DNA of 24,125 nt from UBA961 sp041191145 (GTDB lineage Bacteria; Bacteroidota; Ignavibacteria; Kapaibacteriales; UBA961): assembly GCA_041191145.1 (NCBI GenBank), contig JBEEPK010000043.1, positions 1 to 24,125 of the forward strand, in the 5' to 3' direction. Below are positions 9,260-18,235 of the stretch, piece by piece; within the stretch, counting starts at the first letter, position 1; each line of letters opens with the position of its first letter. The notes below the pieces were generated by a model. The model made no database searches. It had not been told where the DNA came from and was given only the letters and a program-made list of their open reading frames with translations. The position numbers and the translations under genes are program-made.

Positions 9260-9298
9260 CTTGGCAAATATACTGACTTGTCTTCCCCTGAACGGTAA

Positions 9299-10630
9299 AT
9301 GAGCATAACCATGGCTGATTCCTCCTCATCTTCACAATTGAAAGAATTATTGGATTATCTCTTTTCTTTGCATCGCTTTGGCATTAAGCCGGGGCTTGAA
9401 CGCATTGAATCCCTCCTGGAATTTCTCGGAAACCCACAAAATTCACTGCAATGTATTCATGTGGCTGGAACAAATGGCAAAGGATCTGTATGTTCACTTT
9501 TGGCGGGAATCTTACAGTCAGCCGGGTATCGTGTGGGTTTGTACACTTCGCCGCATCTTCGACAATTCAATGAGAGAATTCGTATCAATGGTGAGATGAT
9601 CAGCGATGCCGACATTGCGCATCTTGCTCATATCATGATGCCTGAAATTGAGCGCGAGCATACTACTTTTTTTGAAGTGACCACCGCGATGGCATTTGCC
9701 CATTTTGCCAAGAATAAAGTGGATTTCGCGATTATTGAAACCGGGATGGGTGGAAGACTCGATGCCACGAATGTGATAAAGAATCCGATTGCGACTGTGA
9801 TCACTTCAATCGATTTCGATCATATGGAATATCTTGGAAATGATTTGATCACGATAGCCGGTGAAAAAGCAGGGATTTTCAAACATGGGAGTCCTGTCAT
9901 CATCGGCGAAGAAAGAGATGTATTGATTGATTGCTTTAAAGCACATGCAGTACAAAAGAATACTGATGAAGTATTCGTGGTGAATGATTCTTGCTCTTAT
10001 GCGAATCTTGAAATGCACACGAATCTCACGATGACACTTGATTGCATGATCGGTGATAGGCAATTGTTGCAAATCTCAGCCGATAGAGTTGGTGTTCATC
10101 AAGCAAGAAATATTCTCACTGCTTTGCTTACGGTCAAGTCCTTACAGAATCATTTTGACATTCCTGAATATGCAATCAGAAAGGGCATTGGTGAATGCAT
10201 GCATTTGACAGGAGTGAAGGGAAGAATACAGTATGTGAGTGCAACACCGCTAATTGTACTGGATGTTGGTCATAATACTGCATGTCTCAATCGCTTGCAG
10301 GAAACGCTTGTTTCCTGTGGTTATCCCAATCATTCATGGGACATTGTATTTGGCGTGATGAAAGACAAGCCAATCAAAGAAATGCTGGATATTCTTGCCA
10401 CATTGGGTAGAACACTCCATTGTTGTACACCGAATATTGATAGAGCAATGTCCGCTCATGAACTATATGAAATGGCTCAAGCTCAATCCATCCATGCCAT
10501 ATATCATGAATCAGTTGCAAAAGCCGTGGAGTCTGCTCTACAAAAAAATAATCCCGTATTGATTACGGGATCATTTTATCTTGCTGATGAGGCAATTCAA
10601 GCACTTGAAGAATTGGGAATCAACTATTAA
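9299..10630 (+). CDS. folC: Bifunctional folylpolyglutamate synthase/dihydrofolate synthase
   Basis: A 443-residue cytoplasmic Mur-ligase-family enzyme that adds glutamate to dihydropteroate and/or to folates, an ATP-dependent step of folate synthesis and retention. Visible motifs are RFGIKPGLERIESLL near the N-terminus, the P-loop HVAGTNGKGSVCS (Lys61), YTSPHLRQFNERI, the family signature ETGMGGRLDATN, TSIDFDHMEYLG, and the C-terminal LDVGHNTA with FGVMKDKP. The start is ATG 9299-9301; an alternative ATG at 9311 would remove four residues. No Shine-Dalgarno sequence stands out. It lies directly downstream of the tRNA terminator, and I found no confident promoter in the gap. Its stop codon shares the palindrome TTAA with the stop of the convergent M28 peptidase gene. 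Confidence 0.95.
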   Translation: MSITMADSSSSSQLKELLDYLFSLHRFGIKPGLERIESLLEFLGNPQNSLQCIHVAGTNGKGSVCSLLAGILQSAGYRVGLYTSPHLRQFNERIRINGEMISDADIAHLAHIMMPEIEREHTTFFEVTTAMAFAHFAKNKVDFAIIETGMGGRLDATNVIKNPIATVITSIDFDHMEYLGNDLITIAGEKAGIFKHGSPVIIGEERDVLIDCFKAHAVQKNTDEVFVVNDSCSYANLEMHTNLTMTLDCMIGDRQLLQISADRVGVHQARNILTALLTVKSLQNHFDIPEYAIRKGIGECMHLTGVKGRIQYVSATPLIVLDVGHNTACLNRLQETLVSCGYPNHSWDIVFGVMKDKPIKEMLDILATLGRTLHCCTPNIDRAMSAHELYEMAQAQSIHAIYHESVAKAVESALQKNNPVLITGSFYLADEAIQALEELGINY

Positions 10631-12210
10631 TCTGAAAGATCATCACCCGGAAGTGGGGTGAAGGGAAGTCTCATTGGAAGTTCTGCTGTTGACCAAGCGG
10701 TATGGGAACAGAGCGTGGCAATCTTCACCAAATTATCCATATTCAATTTGCTTATTTCATCGCTTACTTTGTGATAATCTTCATGCTCACCGGTATAGTA
10801 AAACAATACCGGAATTCTCTTCATCGCAAAACTTGCTTGATCACTTCTGAAGAAATATTGTTCAATCGTATAAGTCAAATTGAATGTATCCGAATCAAAT
10901 AGTGTGCGATTCACTTCTGCATTCAAATCAGCCAATTCTTTGCATCGGGTATTTCCCCCGATATACAAAGTGTCATTCACCGAACGACCAATCATATCCA
11001 TATTGAGCATGGCTACACAATTTTTGATTGGAAGTGGTGGATTGTCAGCAAATGCTTTGGAACCTAGCAATCCTTTTTCTTCACCTGAAAATCCAACAAA
11101 AACAATTGAGCGTTTTGGCTTGGAAGGGGCATTGGCAATTGCTTCCGCGGAGAGAAGAATCCCCGTTGTTCCGCTTGCATTATCATCTGCTCCATTGAAA
11201 ATCGAATCTTTTGCGGGATCATTTGGTCTAGAATGTCCAACATGATCATAATGCGCTCCGATGACCACATATTCATCCGGCAATTCACTTCCCTTGATCA
11301 TACCAATCACATTTTTTACTTCCACTTTTTCAGAGCGAAGAGTTGTTTGCAAAGAAAGTATTTCAACATTTTCAATGACTCTGGATTGATTGACCATCAA
11401 TGAATCGATATTTTTTTGCCAAGATTTGAGAGTGTCCACAGCACCAAATGTCATTTCCACGAATCGTTCGCCGGCACTTATGACAGGAATATTCGGACTA
11501 TCTGCATTCTTTCGTGAAAGTGGTAGGGCATCTGCCGGAATATTTGGATAAAGTGATGGCCATGGAAATCCTGTGGGTCTGATTTTTAATGAACTGGAAG
11601 GACCTGACAATACAATCACGCCGACCGCACCTTTCGCAACTGCAGTCTTGATTTTGGATTGCATGCGAGAATACTTCGTGAATTTCTTGCCTTCGAAAAC
11701 ACTGCTGTCATTATCCATTTGAGGTTCACCACGAAGCACGATGACCACTTTTCCTTTGACATCGAGATCTTTATAATCGTCGTATTTGTACTCCGGTGCC
11801 GTGATTCCATATCCCGCAAAAGCAAGTTGTGCATACTCAAGCATGGATGAACCTGAGTACTCAAAAGGTATGAAATCATCTTTCAGAGCCATCTCTGAAA
11901 TTTGCATGCCTTTCTTCACAATGAATGTTGTCGGCTTATCCAGATGAAGTCGTTCCAAAGTATATGTATGATAATAAGATCCATTGATTGGCAATACACC
12001 TATTTCTTTGAATTGATCTGCGATATATGATGCCGCTCTTTCCAATTCTGGGCTTGGAGTATTTCTTCCTCTCATTTCATCGGAAGCAAGCATATTGATA
12101 TGCATTTTGGCTCGAGACATTGAGATGGTCGGCAATGAAACAGTGGATTCATTTGCCTGAAGAATATGCAGACTTATCAGCATAAGGAATGTACAAAGGG
12201 AATTTCTCAT
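10627..12210 (-). CDS. Exported M28-family zinc aminopeptidase with PA domain
   Basis: A 527-residue precursor with an N-terminal signal peptide (MRNSLCTFLMLISLHILQANE), hence periplasmic or secreted. After an N-terminal region it has a protease-associated-type insert (GYGITAPEYKYDDYKDL, VKGKVVIVLRGEP). The M28 co-catalytic zinc site follows in order: VIGAHYDHVGH (His), NGADDNASGTTG (bridging Asp), GFSGEEKGLLGS (catalytic and ligand Glu), LNMDMIGR (Asp) and GEHEDYHKVSD (His). All expected ligands are present, so it should be active, probably releasing N-terminal amino acids from peptides. The frame is open to 12252, but the ATG at 12208-12210 gives a clean signal peptide and avoids overlap with dnaG, whose stop lies four bases upstream. 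Third gene of the run ybbR-like, dnaG, M28. Confidence 0.92.
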   Translation of the reverse strand: MRNSLCTFLMLISLHILQANESTVSLPTISMSRAKMHINMLASDEMRGRNTPSPELERAASYIADQFKEIGVLPINGSYYHTYTLERLHLDKPTTFIVKKGMQISEMALKDDFIPFEYSGSSMLEYAQLAFAGYGITAPEYKYDDYKDLDVKGKVVIVLRGEPQMDNDSSVFEGKKFTKYSRMQSKIKTAVAKGAVGVIVLSGPSSSLKIRPTGFPWPSLYPNIPADALPLSRKNADSPNIPVISAGERFVEMTFGAVDTLKSWQKNIDSLMVNQSRVIENVEILSLQTTLRSEKVEVKNVIGMIKGSELPDEYVVIGAHYDHVGHSRPNDPAKDSIFNGADDNASGTTGILLSAEAIANAPSKPKRSIVFVGFSGEEKGLLGSKAFADNPPLPIKNCVAMLNMDMIGRSVNDTLYIGGNTRCKELADLNAEVNRTLFDSDTFNLTYTIEQYFFRSDQASFAMKRIPVLFYYTGEHEDYHKVSDEISKLNMDNLVKIATLCSHTAWSTAELPMRLPFTPLPGDDLSD

Positions 12211-12214
12211 TGCA

Positions 12215-14122
12215 TTATAATTTTGATGTATGAAACTTGAGAGGAATATCATGTCTTTCTTGCATTAATGTTTGAATCGAAGTAACAATTTTCATTTCAT
12301 CTTCTTGATTCAATCCTGATTGTAATTGTCTTCGAAGTGCATTGAGTTCAATATCAAGATGTTTTAATCGCAAGGATGCAAGGGCTTCCACGAGGAGTCT
12401 TTCTTCAATATTCTCGGGGAATTTCACATTGAATTCTTTCCATTTTGGACTCGCGATGACTTTCCCGAAGAGAATGTCCATAAGCAATTCTCGGACTGTT
12501 TCTTCGAGATCATTTCTTTCGGACAAAACAATATGCACCGGCCTGCTTCCATGCTGCGTATATGCAAGGATGATTTCATCATAAAGTTTTCCGGCAACTT
12601 CAGAAATGAATGCTTGTTTTGTGATATTCAATTTGATGCATAAAGCACGAAGCGATGGCTCATGAGTCAAAGCCAAATGCAAAATCTCTTTTTCTTCCGG
12701 TAGAACACTGATTTGCAATAGATCAGCTTGCTTTGTTGTTTGAGCGACATCAGTTTGTTGAATTGCTTTTTTCTGAATGGCAAATGCATTTCTATTTGCA
12801 TTGATTGTTGGCAATGATGCCTTTCTCAATTCATCATAGAGATGTGAAATTTGTCCATAACTCAAATGCAAAGTATCAGCGATTTGCTGAATGTAAAAGT
12901 CATGCTGCAAGATATCGGGAATTTTTGCAACCGTTTCAATCAATGAACGGATGGCTTGTGCTTTTTCCGCAGGACTGTTCAGTAATCCTTGTTTTCTGAA
13001 TGATTCAATCTTGAATTGAATGATGGTCATGGCCAATTCGATTGCTCGACGGAAAGATTCGGGTCCACGGTTTCGCACAAAACTATCGGGATCCTCACCT
13101 TCTGGAAGCGCAATCAATCGAACATCAAAACCTTGCTCGATTGCCAGGTCGATCCCACGCAAGGCAGCTTGCTCACCTGCGGCATCACCATCATAAACGA
13201 TATAGAGTTTTTTGGAATAGCGTGACAATAATTGCAATTGTTCTGTGGTTAGTGCTGTTCCGCTACTCGCAACGGTATTGCTGAATCCTGCCTGTACCAG
13301 CGAAATCGTATCGGCATATCCTTCCGTTAGAATTGCATAACCGAGTGATCGAATCGATGACTTGGCTTGCGCGAGTCCATATAAAATTCGACTCTTGTCA
13401 TAAATCAAGGATTGCGGTGAATTGATATATTTCGGTTGTGCATCATCTTCCACCATGCGTCTTGCGCCAAAACCAACAACTTTCCCCAAATGATCATGAA
13501 CCGGAAACATTGCTCTTCCACGAAATCGATCATATGGAGAATTATCTTTTTCTCTTCGTAATATCAATCCCGCATCTTCCATCGCTTGTTCAGAATAGCC
13601 GGATGATGTCAAAAATTGTAAAGTCTGCGTCCATGAATCCGGTGAAAATCCAAGTCCGAATAATTCCTGAATATCATCATCAAATCCTCTGCGCATGAAA
13701 TATGCATAGGTCTGTTGACCAGAAAACTGCTTCAACTGTTCGCGATAATATGACTCTGCTTTTTGCATGATCAAATAGGCCGCTTCTTTTCTCGCATGTC
13801 TTGCTTGTGCTTCCGGATCTTTCACTTCATCTTCCGGCAGTGGAACACCTGCGCGATCTGCGAGCATGCGAATGGCTTCGGGGAAAGATAGTCCGAGTTT
13901 ATTCATAAGAAAATGAAATGCATTCCCGCCCTTACCACAAGAAAAACACTTGAAAATGCCTAATTCTGCATTCACATTCATTGAGGGTTTTTTATCCGGA
14001 TGGAATGGACAGAGTCCAAGATACCCTTTGCCCGAACGCTTCAATTGCACTGACTCGCTGATGAGATCAACGATATCGGTGCGCTGGCGTATTTCATCCA
14101 AAAGATGTTCGGGATATAACAT
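12215..14122 (-). CDS. dnaG: DNA primase
   Basis: A 635-residue DnaG primase, which synthesises RNA primers at the replication fork together with the DnaB helicase. The N-terminal CHC2 zinc-binding domain has Cys38, His41, Cys59 and Cys62 (GLCPFHPDKKPS, FKCFSCGKGGNA). The catalytic core carries FGARRM, then the Toprim motifs TEGYADTISLVQAG, YDGDAAGEQAALRG and LPEGEDPDSFV. A C-terminal helical region matches the helicase-binding part in position. Length is typical. The start is ATG 14120-14122, one base after the TGA of the YbbR-like gene, so the two are probably translationally coupled. I see none of the usual rpsU/rpoD partners beside it. Confidence 0.96.
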   Translation of the reverse strand: MLYPEHLLDEIRQRTDIVDLISESVQLKRSGKGYLGLCPFHPDKKPSMNVNAELGIFKCFSCGKGGNAFHFLMNKLGLSFPEAIRMLADRAGVPLPEDEVKDPEAQARHARKEAAYLIMQKAESYYREQLKQFSGQQTYAYFMRRGFDDDIQELFGLGFSPDSWTQTLQFLTSSGYSEQAMEDAGLILRREKDNSPYDRFRGRAMFPVHDHLGKVVGFGARRMVEDDAQPKYINSPQSLIYDKSRILYGLAQAKSSIRSLGYAILTEGYADTISLVQAGFSNTVASSGTALTTEQLQLLSRYSKKLYIVYDGDAAGEQAALRGIDLAIEQGFDVRLIALPEGEDPDSFVRNRGPESFRRAIELAMTIIQFKIESFRKQGLLNSPAEKAQAIRSLIETVAKIPDILQHDFYIQQIADTLHLSYGQISHLYDELRKASLPTINANRNAFAIQKKAIQQTDVAQTTKQADLLQISVLPEEKEILHLALTHEPSLRALCIKLNITKQAFISEVAGKLYDEIILAYTQHGSRPVHIVLSERNDLEETVRELLMDILFGKVIASPKWKEFNVKFPENIEERLLVEALASLRLKHLDIELNALRRQLQSGLNQEDEMKIVTSIQTLMQERHDIPLKFHTSKL

Positions 14123-14123
14123 A

Positions 14124-15068
14124 TCAGGGTTTCGGATAAATAATGAGTCGATGTTTTACAGTTTTAGGGTTTGTTCCAATTACAGTGATTCCTGCCGGAA
14201 CAACAAAAGTTGGAATGATGAATCCTGATGAATCCTCAATCAATTGAGGATAATATACAATTGCTTTGATATCATCCGGGCTGAGAGAAGCGAGTCTTCG
14301 TACTCCGCCTCGTATCTGCGCGCTGATTCTGCTCGGCTCAATGCTATGCTCGGAATTTATCGGTGCTCCGGTAATGATGATAGGAACATCATTAACCGTG
14401 ATTTCAGCTATTTGTTGAATATCTCCGGAAATGGTCACTTCTTTGATTGCACTTGTCACAAGATTGGGAAGTGAATCTTGAAGTGGAACGGTGAAGGAAA
14501 ATGGTCCGGTCAAATCATCAAATGACAATGTATTCGTGGCCCATGATCTGAGAGTCGGGATGATAGATCCATTGCCACGCAGAACTATGCTGTCTGGTTC
14601 AATCTTGACTTTACCGATGAGCATATATCCTTCGGCGGGATTGATGGATACTCGAGATTGCACCGGTACGCTTTGTCTGAATAACATGCCTGTTTTAAGC
14701 ATGATGCTTTCCGGTAATAATTCCACGACTTTTTCCAAACTCACGGATGGATTGATTCCCTGCAAAATATCTGACTTTGTCAATTCAACGATTCCATCCG
14801 GAGCAACTTTTGCTTTAGCCAAATCTATCCGACATTCCTTACCCGAACTGAAATACTGCAGATAAAGCAATTGCCATCCCGATGTGCGAAGTTTCACCGA
14901 TATTGAACCCGGTGGCTCCATTTCAAGTGAGCGCTCTTCGGGTAAATCAATGATGAGCGGATAGGTGACATACACTGTTGACGGAGTGGTCAAACTCACA
15001 TAACCCCATAAACCCAATGCTAAAACAATGGATAAAATAATGGGCATTATGGGTCTTTTACTTGTCAT
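14124..15068 (-). CDS. YbbR/CdaR-like domain protein
   Basis: A 314-residue protein with one N-terminal membrane segment (residues about 9-27, IILSIVLALGLWGYVSL) followed by beta-rich repeats facing the periplasm. It resembles YbbR-like repeats, as in GYMLIGKVKIEPDSIVLRGN and ITVNDVPIIITGAP. Each repeat contains the characteristic -kV.PdsV.v.G- pattern. In Firmicutes YbbR (CdaR) regulates the diadenylate cyclase CdaA, but no cdaA is visible here, and the role in this organism is open. It is the first gene of the operon with dnaG and the M28 peptidase, and it is divergent from the metal-binding lipoprotein gene, with the start codons about 137 bases apart. The fold assignment is good, the function uncertain. 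Confidence 0.72.
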   Translation of the reverse strand: MTSKRPIMPIILSIVLALGLWGYVSLTTPSTVYVTYPLIIDLPEERSLEMEPPGSISVKLRTSGWQLLYLQYFSSGKECRIDLAKAKVAPDGIVELTKSDILQGINPSVSLEKVVELLPESIMLKTGMLFRQSVPVQSRVSINPAEGYMLIGKVKIEPDSIVLRGNGSIIPTLRSWATNTLSFDDLTGPFSFTVPLQDSLPNLVTSAIKEVTISGDIQQIAEITVNDVPIIITGAPINSEHSIEPSRISAQIRGGVRRLASLSPDDIKAIVYYPQLIEDSSGFIIPTFVVPAGITVIGTNPKTVKHRLIIYPKP

Positions 15069-15099
15069 TCTCAGTTTCGAGTCTCAAAATGGAGTGATG

Positions 15100-15107
15100 C
15101 AAATTTA
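15100..15107 (-). promoter_or_regulatory. Predicted -7 box (TAAATTTG) for the ybbR-dnaG-M28 operon
   Basis: On the minus strand the bases read TAAATTTG followed by CAT, an exact match to the Bacteroidota -7 consensus TAnnTTTG. It lies 32 bases upstream of the YbbR-like start codon. No clear -33 TTTG is seen at the expected distance, which lowers confidence. Confidence 0.35.
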
Positions 15108-15205
15108 CAAAACTCCCTTGTCTGCATCCGGACTTTTACGGAATCACGGGCTTATCATTGATAAATAGTGATATTTTTGTCCAAGAAATCAATGTGAAAT
15201 ACTCT

Positions 15206-16120
15206 ATGAATCAGATTTTCTCCGGAATATTCATTCTTTGCACATTTCTTCTCGGCTTGTATGGTACAGGTTGCGAGAAGCATAATGATGATGGGAAGAT
15301 TCATATTGTTGCTACCACGGGAATAATCGGTGATATATTGCAATCCTCGCTCAATTCCAATTTCGTGATTCATGTACTCATGAAACCGGGTGTCGATCCT
15401 CATTTGTATAAAGCTACCGCAGGCGACATTTCTCTCCTTTTGAATGCCGATATCATCATATTCAATGGCTTGCATCTTGAGGGCAAGATGAGCGAAGTGC
15501 TCGCAAAATTATCTGCCAAAAAGAATGTCATTGCTATGTCCGATCATTTGCCGGAACATGCTCTTCGATTGATCGATGGAGCCCATGACCCACATCTTTG
15601 GTTCGATGTTCAATTGTGGCATGATGCTCTTCAGGGAACTTTGAAGTCGATTGCAAAGTATTATCCCGCTGAATCGCAATCAAGCAAAGTAAAAGCGGAT
15701 GCATATGCAGGAAAACTTCAGAAGCTACATGCATGGACCGATTCTTTAATAGCAACCATTCCGGAACAAAGACGCTATCTCATCACTGCACATGATGCCT
15801 TTGGTTATTTCGGTGATGCATATAACATCAAAGTGGTTGGGCTTCAAGGAATGTCAACACTCAGTGACTTCGGAATGAATGATCTCATGAGCATAGGCAA
15901 TCTAATTCTCCAAAAAGAAATCCGATCCATATTTGTTGAAATGTCAATCGCACCAAGATCAATGGAAGCATTGATGCTGAATGTCACATCTCGCGGAGGT
16001 TCGGTGAACATCGGAGGAAATCTGTATGCCGATGCACTCGATGCTTCAAACACAAATGCCGGGACATATATCGGCATGATCAAACATAATGTCAACACTA
16101 TTGTAAAAGCACTCAAATGA
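15206..16120 (+). CDS. Metal ABC transporter substrate-binding lipoprotein (ZnuA/TroA family)
   Basis: A 304-residue cluster 9 (A-I) solute-binding lipoprotein for Zn or Mn. The signal peptide ends at Cys23 (LYGTGC; the lipobox is imperfect). Metal ligands fall at family positions: His66 (GVDPHLYKAT), His130 (HDPHLWFD), His196 (TAHDAFGYFG) and Asp276 (NLYADALD), with Glu245 nearby. These closely match the TroA ligands. There is no His-rich loop, so zinc versus manganese cannot be decided. The frame is open from 15158, but ATG 15206 starts a proper signal peptide. Unusually, no permease or ATPase gene follows; the next gene is pdxH, overlapping by ATGA. The transporter partners must lie elsewhere if this is a working uptake system. 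Confidence 0.9.
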   Translation: MNQIFSGIFILCTFLLGLYGTGCEKHNDDGKIHIVATTGIIGDILQSSLNSNFVIHVLMKPGVDPHLYKATAGDISLLLNADIIIFNGLHLEGKMSEVLAKLSAKKNVIAMSDHLPEHALRLIDGAHDPHLWFDVQLWHDALQGTLKSIAKYYPAESQSSKVKADAYAGKLQKLHAWTDSLIATIPEQRRYLITAHDAFGYFGDAYNIKVVGLQGMSTLSDFGMNDLMSIGNLILQKEIRSIFVEMSIAPRSMEALMLNVTSRGGSVNIGGNLYADALDASNTNAGTYIGMIKHNVNTIVKALK

Positions 16121-16773
16121 CCATGATTCCATCGGATGACATAGCTTCATTGCGCAAAGAATATAAGCGCGGTGACTTAACTGAATCGACCATTCCTGAA
16201 AATCCAATGCAGTTATTTGCTGAATGGTTTTTAGCAGCTGGACCAATGGGAATCATTGAACCGAATGCGATGATTCTTTCTACGGTTTCGCAAGATGGAA
16301 AACCGTCCTCTCGTACAGTACTTCTCAAAGGAATTGAAGCAGAAGCTTTTGTGTTTTTCACGAATTATGAAAGTAGAAAAGCAGTCGAGATTGCGCATAA
16401 TCATTCTGTGTCATTGCTATTTCTTTGGCTTGAAGCAGAAAGGCAAGTGCGCATTGAAGGAATTGCTTCTCGCATTTCACCCGAAGATAGCAGAGCATAT
16501 TTTAAGTCTCGTCCCAGGGAAAGTCAATTGGGTGCATGGGCATCCCAACAAAGCGCAGTGATTGCAAATCGTGAAGAACTTGAAGCCCGCTTCAAAGAAA
16601 TGGAGGAGCGATTCAAAGATCAAGAGGAAATTCCAATGCCTGATTTTTGGGGTGGATATGCAATTGCACCATCATCCATTGAATTTTGGCAGGGAAGAAT
16701 TGGTCGCCTGCATGATCGCATCGTCTATGAAAAGAATGGCGATACTTGGACCCAATGCCGATTAAATCCATAA
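16117..16773 (+). CDS. pdxH: Pyridoxamine 5'-phosphate oxidase
   Basis: A 218-residue FMN-dependent enzyme that oxidises pyridoxine or pyridoxamine 5'-phosphate to pyridoxal 5'-phosphate, the last step of vitamin B6 synthesis and salvage. Family motifs run the full length: LRKEYKRGDL at the N-terminus (substrate channel), PSSRTVLLKG (FMN), FFTNYESRKAVEIA, VRIEGIA, SRPRESQLGAWAS, FWGGYAI, and the C-terminal EFWQGRIGRLHDR with the substrate-binding Arg and His. It ends RLNP. The length equals that of E. coli PdxH, so the gene is complete. The start ATG at 16117 overlaps the stop of the preceding metal-binding gene (ATGA), implying translational coupling; an alternative ATG lies two codons further on. 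Confidence 0.96.
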   Translation: MTMIPSDDIASLRKEYKRGDLTESTIPENPMQLFAEWFLAAGPMGIIEPNAMILSTVSQDGKPSSRTVLLKGIEAEAFVFFTNYESRKAVEIAHNHSVSLLFLWLEAERQVRIEGIASRISPEDSRAYFKSRPRESQLGAWASQQSAVIANREELEARFKEMEERFKDQEEIPMPDFWGGYAIAPSSIEFWQGRIGRLHDRIVYEKNGDTWTQCRLNP

Positions 16774-16790
16774 TATCGCCAAATACCTAT

Positions 16791-18101
16791 TTATTCCTGT
16801 GATTCAATTTCACGAAGCAGAGCTTGTTTTTCAATTTCAAGTTGTCTGATTTTTCTATCCAGATTGTCGAGTTCTTCCGGCATTGAATCTATTTCGATGC
16901 GCAATTTGCTGGCGGCTTCATCCACCAAATCAATTGCCTTGTCTGGCAGAAAACGATCCATGATATAACGCGAAGACAATTGTGCTGCTGCAACGATTGC
17001 TGAATCTTTGATTCGCACACCATGATGCACTTCATAGCGTTCCTTTAAGCCTCGTAAAATCGAAATCGTGTCATCAACCGTGGGTTCATCCACGAGTACT
17101 TTTTGGAAACGACGCTCAAGCGCAGGATCTTTCTCAATGTATTTTTGATATTCATCCAAAGTGGTGGCACCGATGCATCGCAAATCACCACGCGCAAGTG
17201 CGGGTTTGAGGATATTCGCAGCATCCATCGACCCACCCGTTGCTCCTGCTCCGATCAAAGTATGCAATTCATCTATGAAGAGAATGATTTCACCATCGGA
17301 ATCTGTCACTTGCTGAACGATTGCTTTGAGTCTTTCCTCGAATTGCCCCCGAAAACTCGTTCCGGCAACAAGAGCGCCGAGATCGAGTGAGACAATTGTT
17401 TTTGAGCGTAATGTTTCCGGTACATCGCCACTGACGATCCTTTGCGCGATTCCTTCGACGATTGCCGTCTTCCCAACGCCCGGTTCACCGATGATCACCG
17501 GATTGTTTTTTGTTCTGCGAGAAAGCACCTGAAGAATTCTACGAATTTCATCTTCTCGGCCAATGACGGGATCTATCTTGCCTTTGCGCGCTTCATCATT
17601 CAGAATGCGACCATATTTCTGAAGAGCTTGATATTTGTCTTCCGGATTCTGATCTGTCACTCTTTGATTACCACGAGTTTCAGAGAGAATCTTCTTGATC
17701 GTCTCGCGATTGATTCCTTGATCCTTGAGTAATTGCGAAGCTGAAGATTTTACTTCCGTGCAGGCAATGAGTAGATGCTCAACGCTTGCATATTCATCAT
17801 TCATGGATTTGGCTTCTTGCATTGCTTTTTCAAGAATGGCATTCAAATCCTGAGAAACATAGTTTCCAGTGGAGCCAGACACCTTGGGCAAGGCAGTCAT
17901 TTGCTCATTGAGCTTGATTTTGAGATGATTGACATTTGCCCCTATTTTCATGAGCATCGGTGGGACAATTCCGGCCGAATCTTGAATTAATGCCGCAAGT
18001 AAATGGATGGGCTCAATGGACTGATTGCCATACCCATGTGCAATTTCTTGTGCTGTTTGCAATGCTTCTTGAGACTTCAATGTAAATTTTTGAAGATTCA
18101 T
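16791..18101 (-). CDS. clpB: ClpB-like chaperone, truncated after the first ATPase domain
   Basis: A 436-residue product, about half the usual ClpB length (about 860). It has the double Clp N-domain (residues 1-145, MNLQKFTLKSQEAL), then NBD1 with Walker A GEPGVGKTA (Lys211), the pore loop AGTSFRGQFEER, Walker B ILFIDELH (Glu278), sensor 1 CIGATTLDEY and the arginine-finger region ALERRFQKV. It ends just after the first turns of the middle-domain coiled coil. The rest of that coil and all of NBD2 are absent. Only 17 bases separate the stop from the stop of the intact, opposite pdxH, so the missing half is not hidden in another frame. ClpB hexamers rescue aggregated proteins with DnaK; a form lacking NBD2 would not be expected to work normally. 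The start at 18101 has GAGGTG five bases upstream. Confidence 0.88.
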   Translation of the reverse strand: MNLQKFTLKSQEALQTAQEIAHGYGNQSIEPIHLLAALIQDSAGIVPPMLMKIGANVNHLKIKLNEQMTALPKVSGSTGNYVSQDLNAILEKAMQEAKSMNDEYASVEHLLIACTEVKSSASQLLKDQGINRETIKKILSETRGNQRVTDQNPEDKYQALQKYGRILNDEARKGKIDPVIGREDEIRRILQVLSRRTKNNPVIIGEPGVGKTAIVEGIAQRIVSGDVPETLRSKTIVSLDLGALVAGTSFRGQFEERLKAIVQQVTDSDGEIILFIDELHTLIGAGATGGSMDAANILKPALARGDLRCIGATTLDEYQKYIEKDPALERRFQKVLVDEPTVDDTISILRGLKERYEVHHGVRIKDSAIVAAAQLSSRYIMDRFLPDKAIDLVDEAASKLRIEIDSMPEELDNLDRKIRQLEIEKQALLREIESQE

Positions 18102-18106
18102 GATTG

Positions 18107-18112
18107 CACCTC
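18107..18112 (-). promoter_or_regulatory. Ribosome binding site of clpB
   Basis: GAGGTG on the minus strand, five bases before ATG 18099-18101. It decides for this start over the upstream in-frame ATG at 18116, and it is one of the few clear Shine-Dalgarno-like sites in the window. Confidence 0.6.
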
Positions 18113-18235
18113 GCATTTCCTGTTCATATTCTTACCTGTATTTATTGAAACCGGCTAATTGACGAAGCATGAACAAAGAAATTTCCTTTGGCTTGTTGAA
18201 GTCCGTATTTTGCATGCATCAATAGCGAATCAACC

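Noticed and set aside
9078..9302. Open plus-strand frame running through the tRNA-Thr gene and its terminator
   Set aside because: The cloverleaf and terminator fully explain these bases; translated tRNA sequence is a common false gene.
147..15068. A dedicated peptide-degradation gene cluster (DUF885, GGT, M28)
   Set aside because: The three exported enzymes are separated by unrelated genes and lie in different operons; the sequence gives no sign of a joint system.
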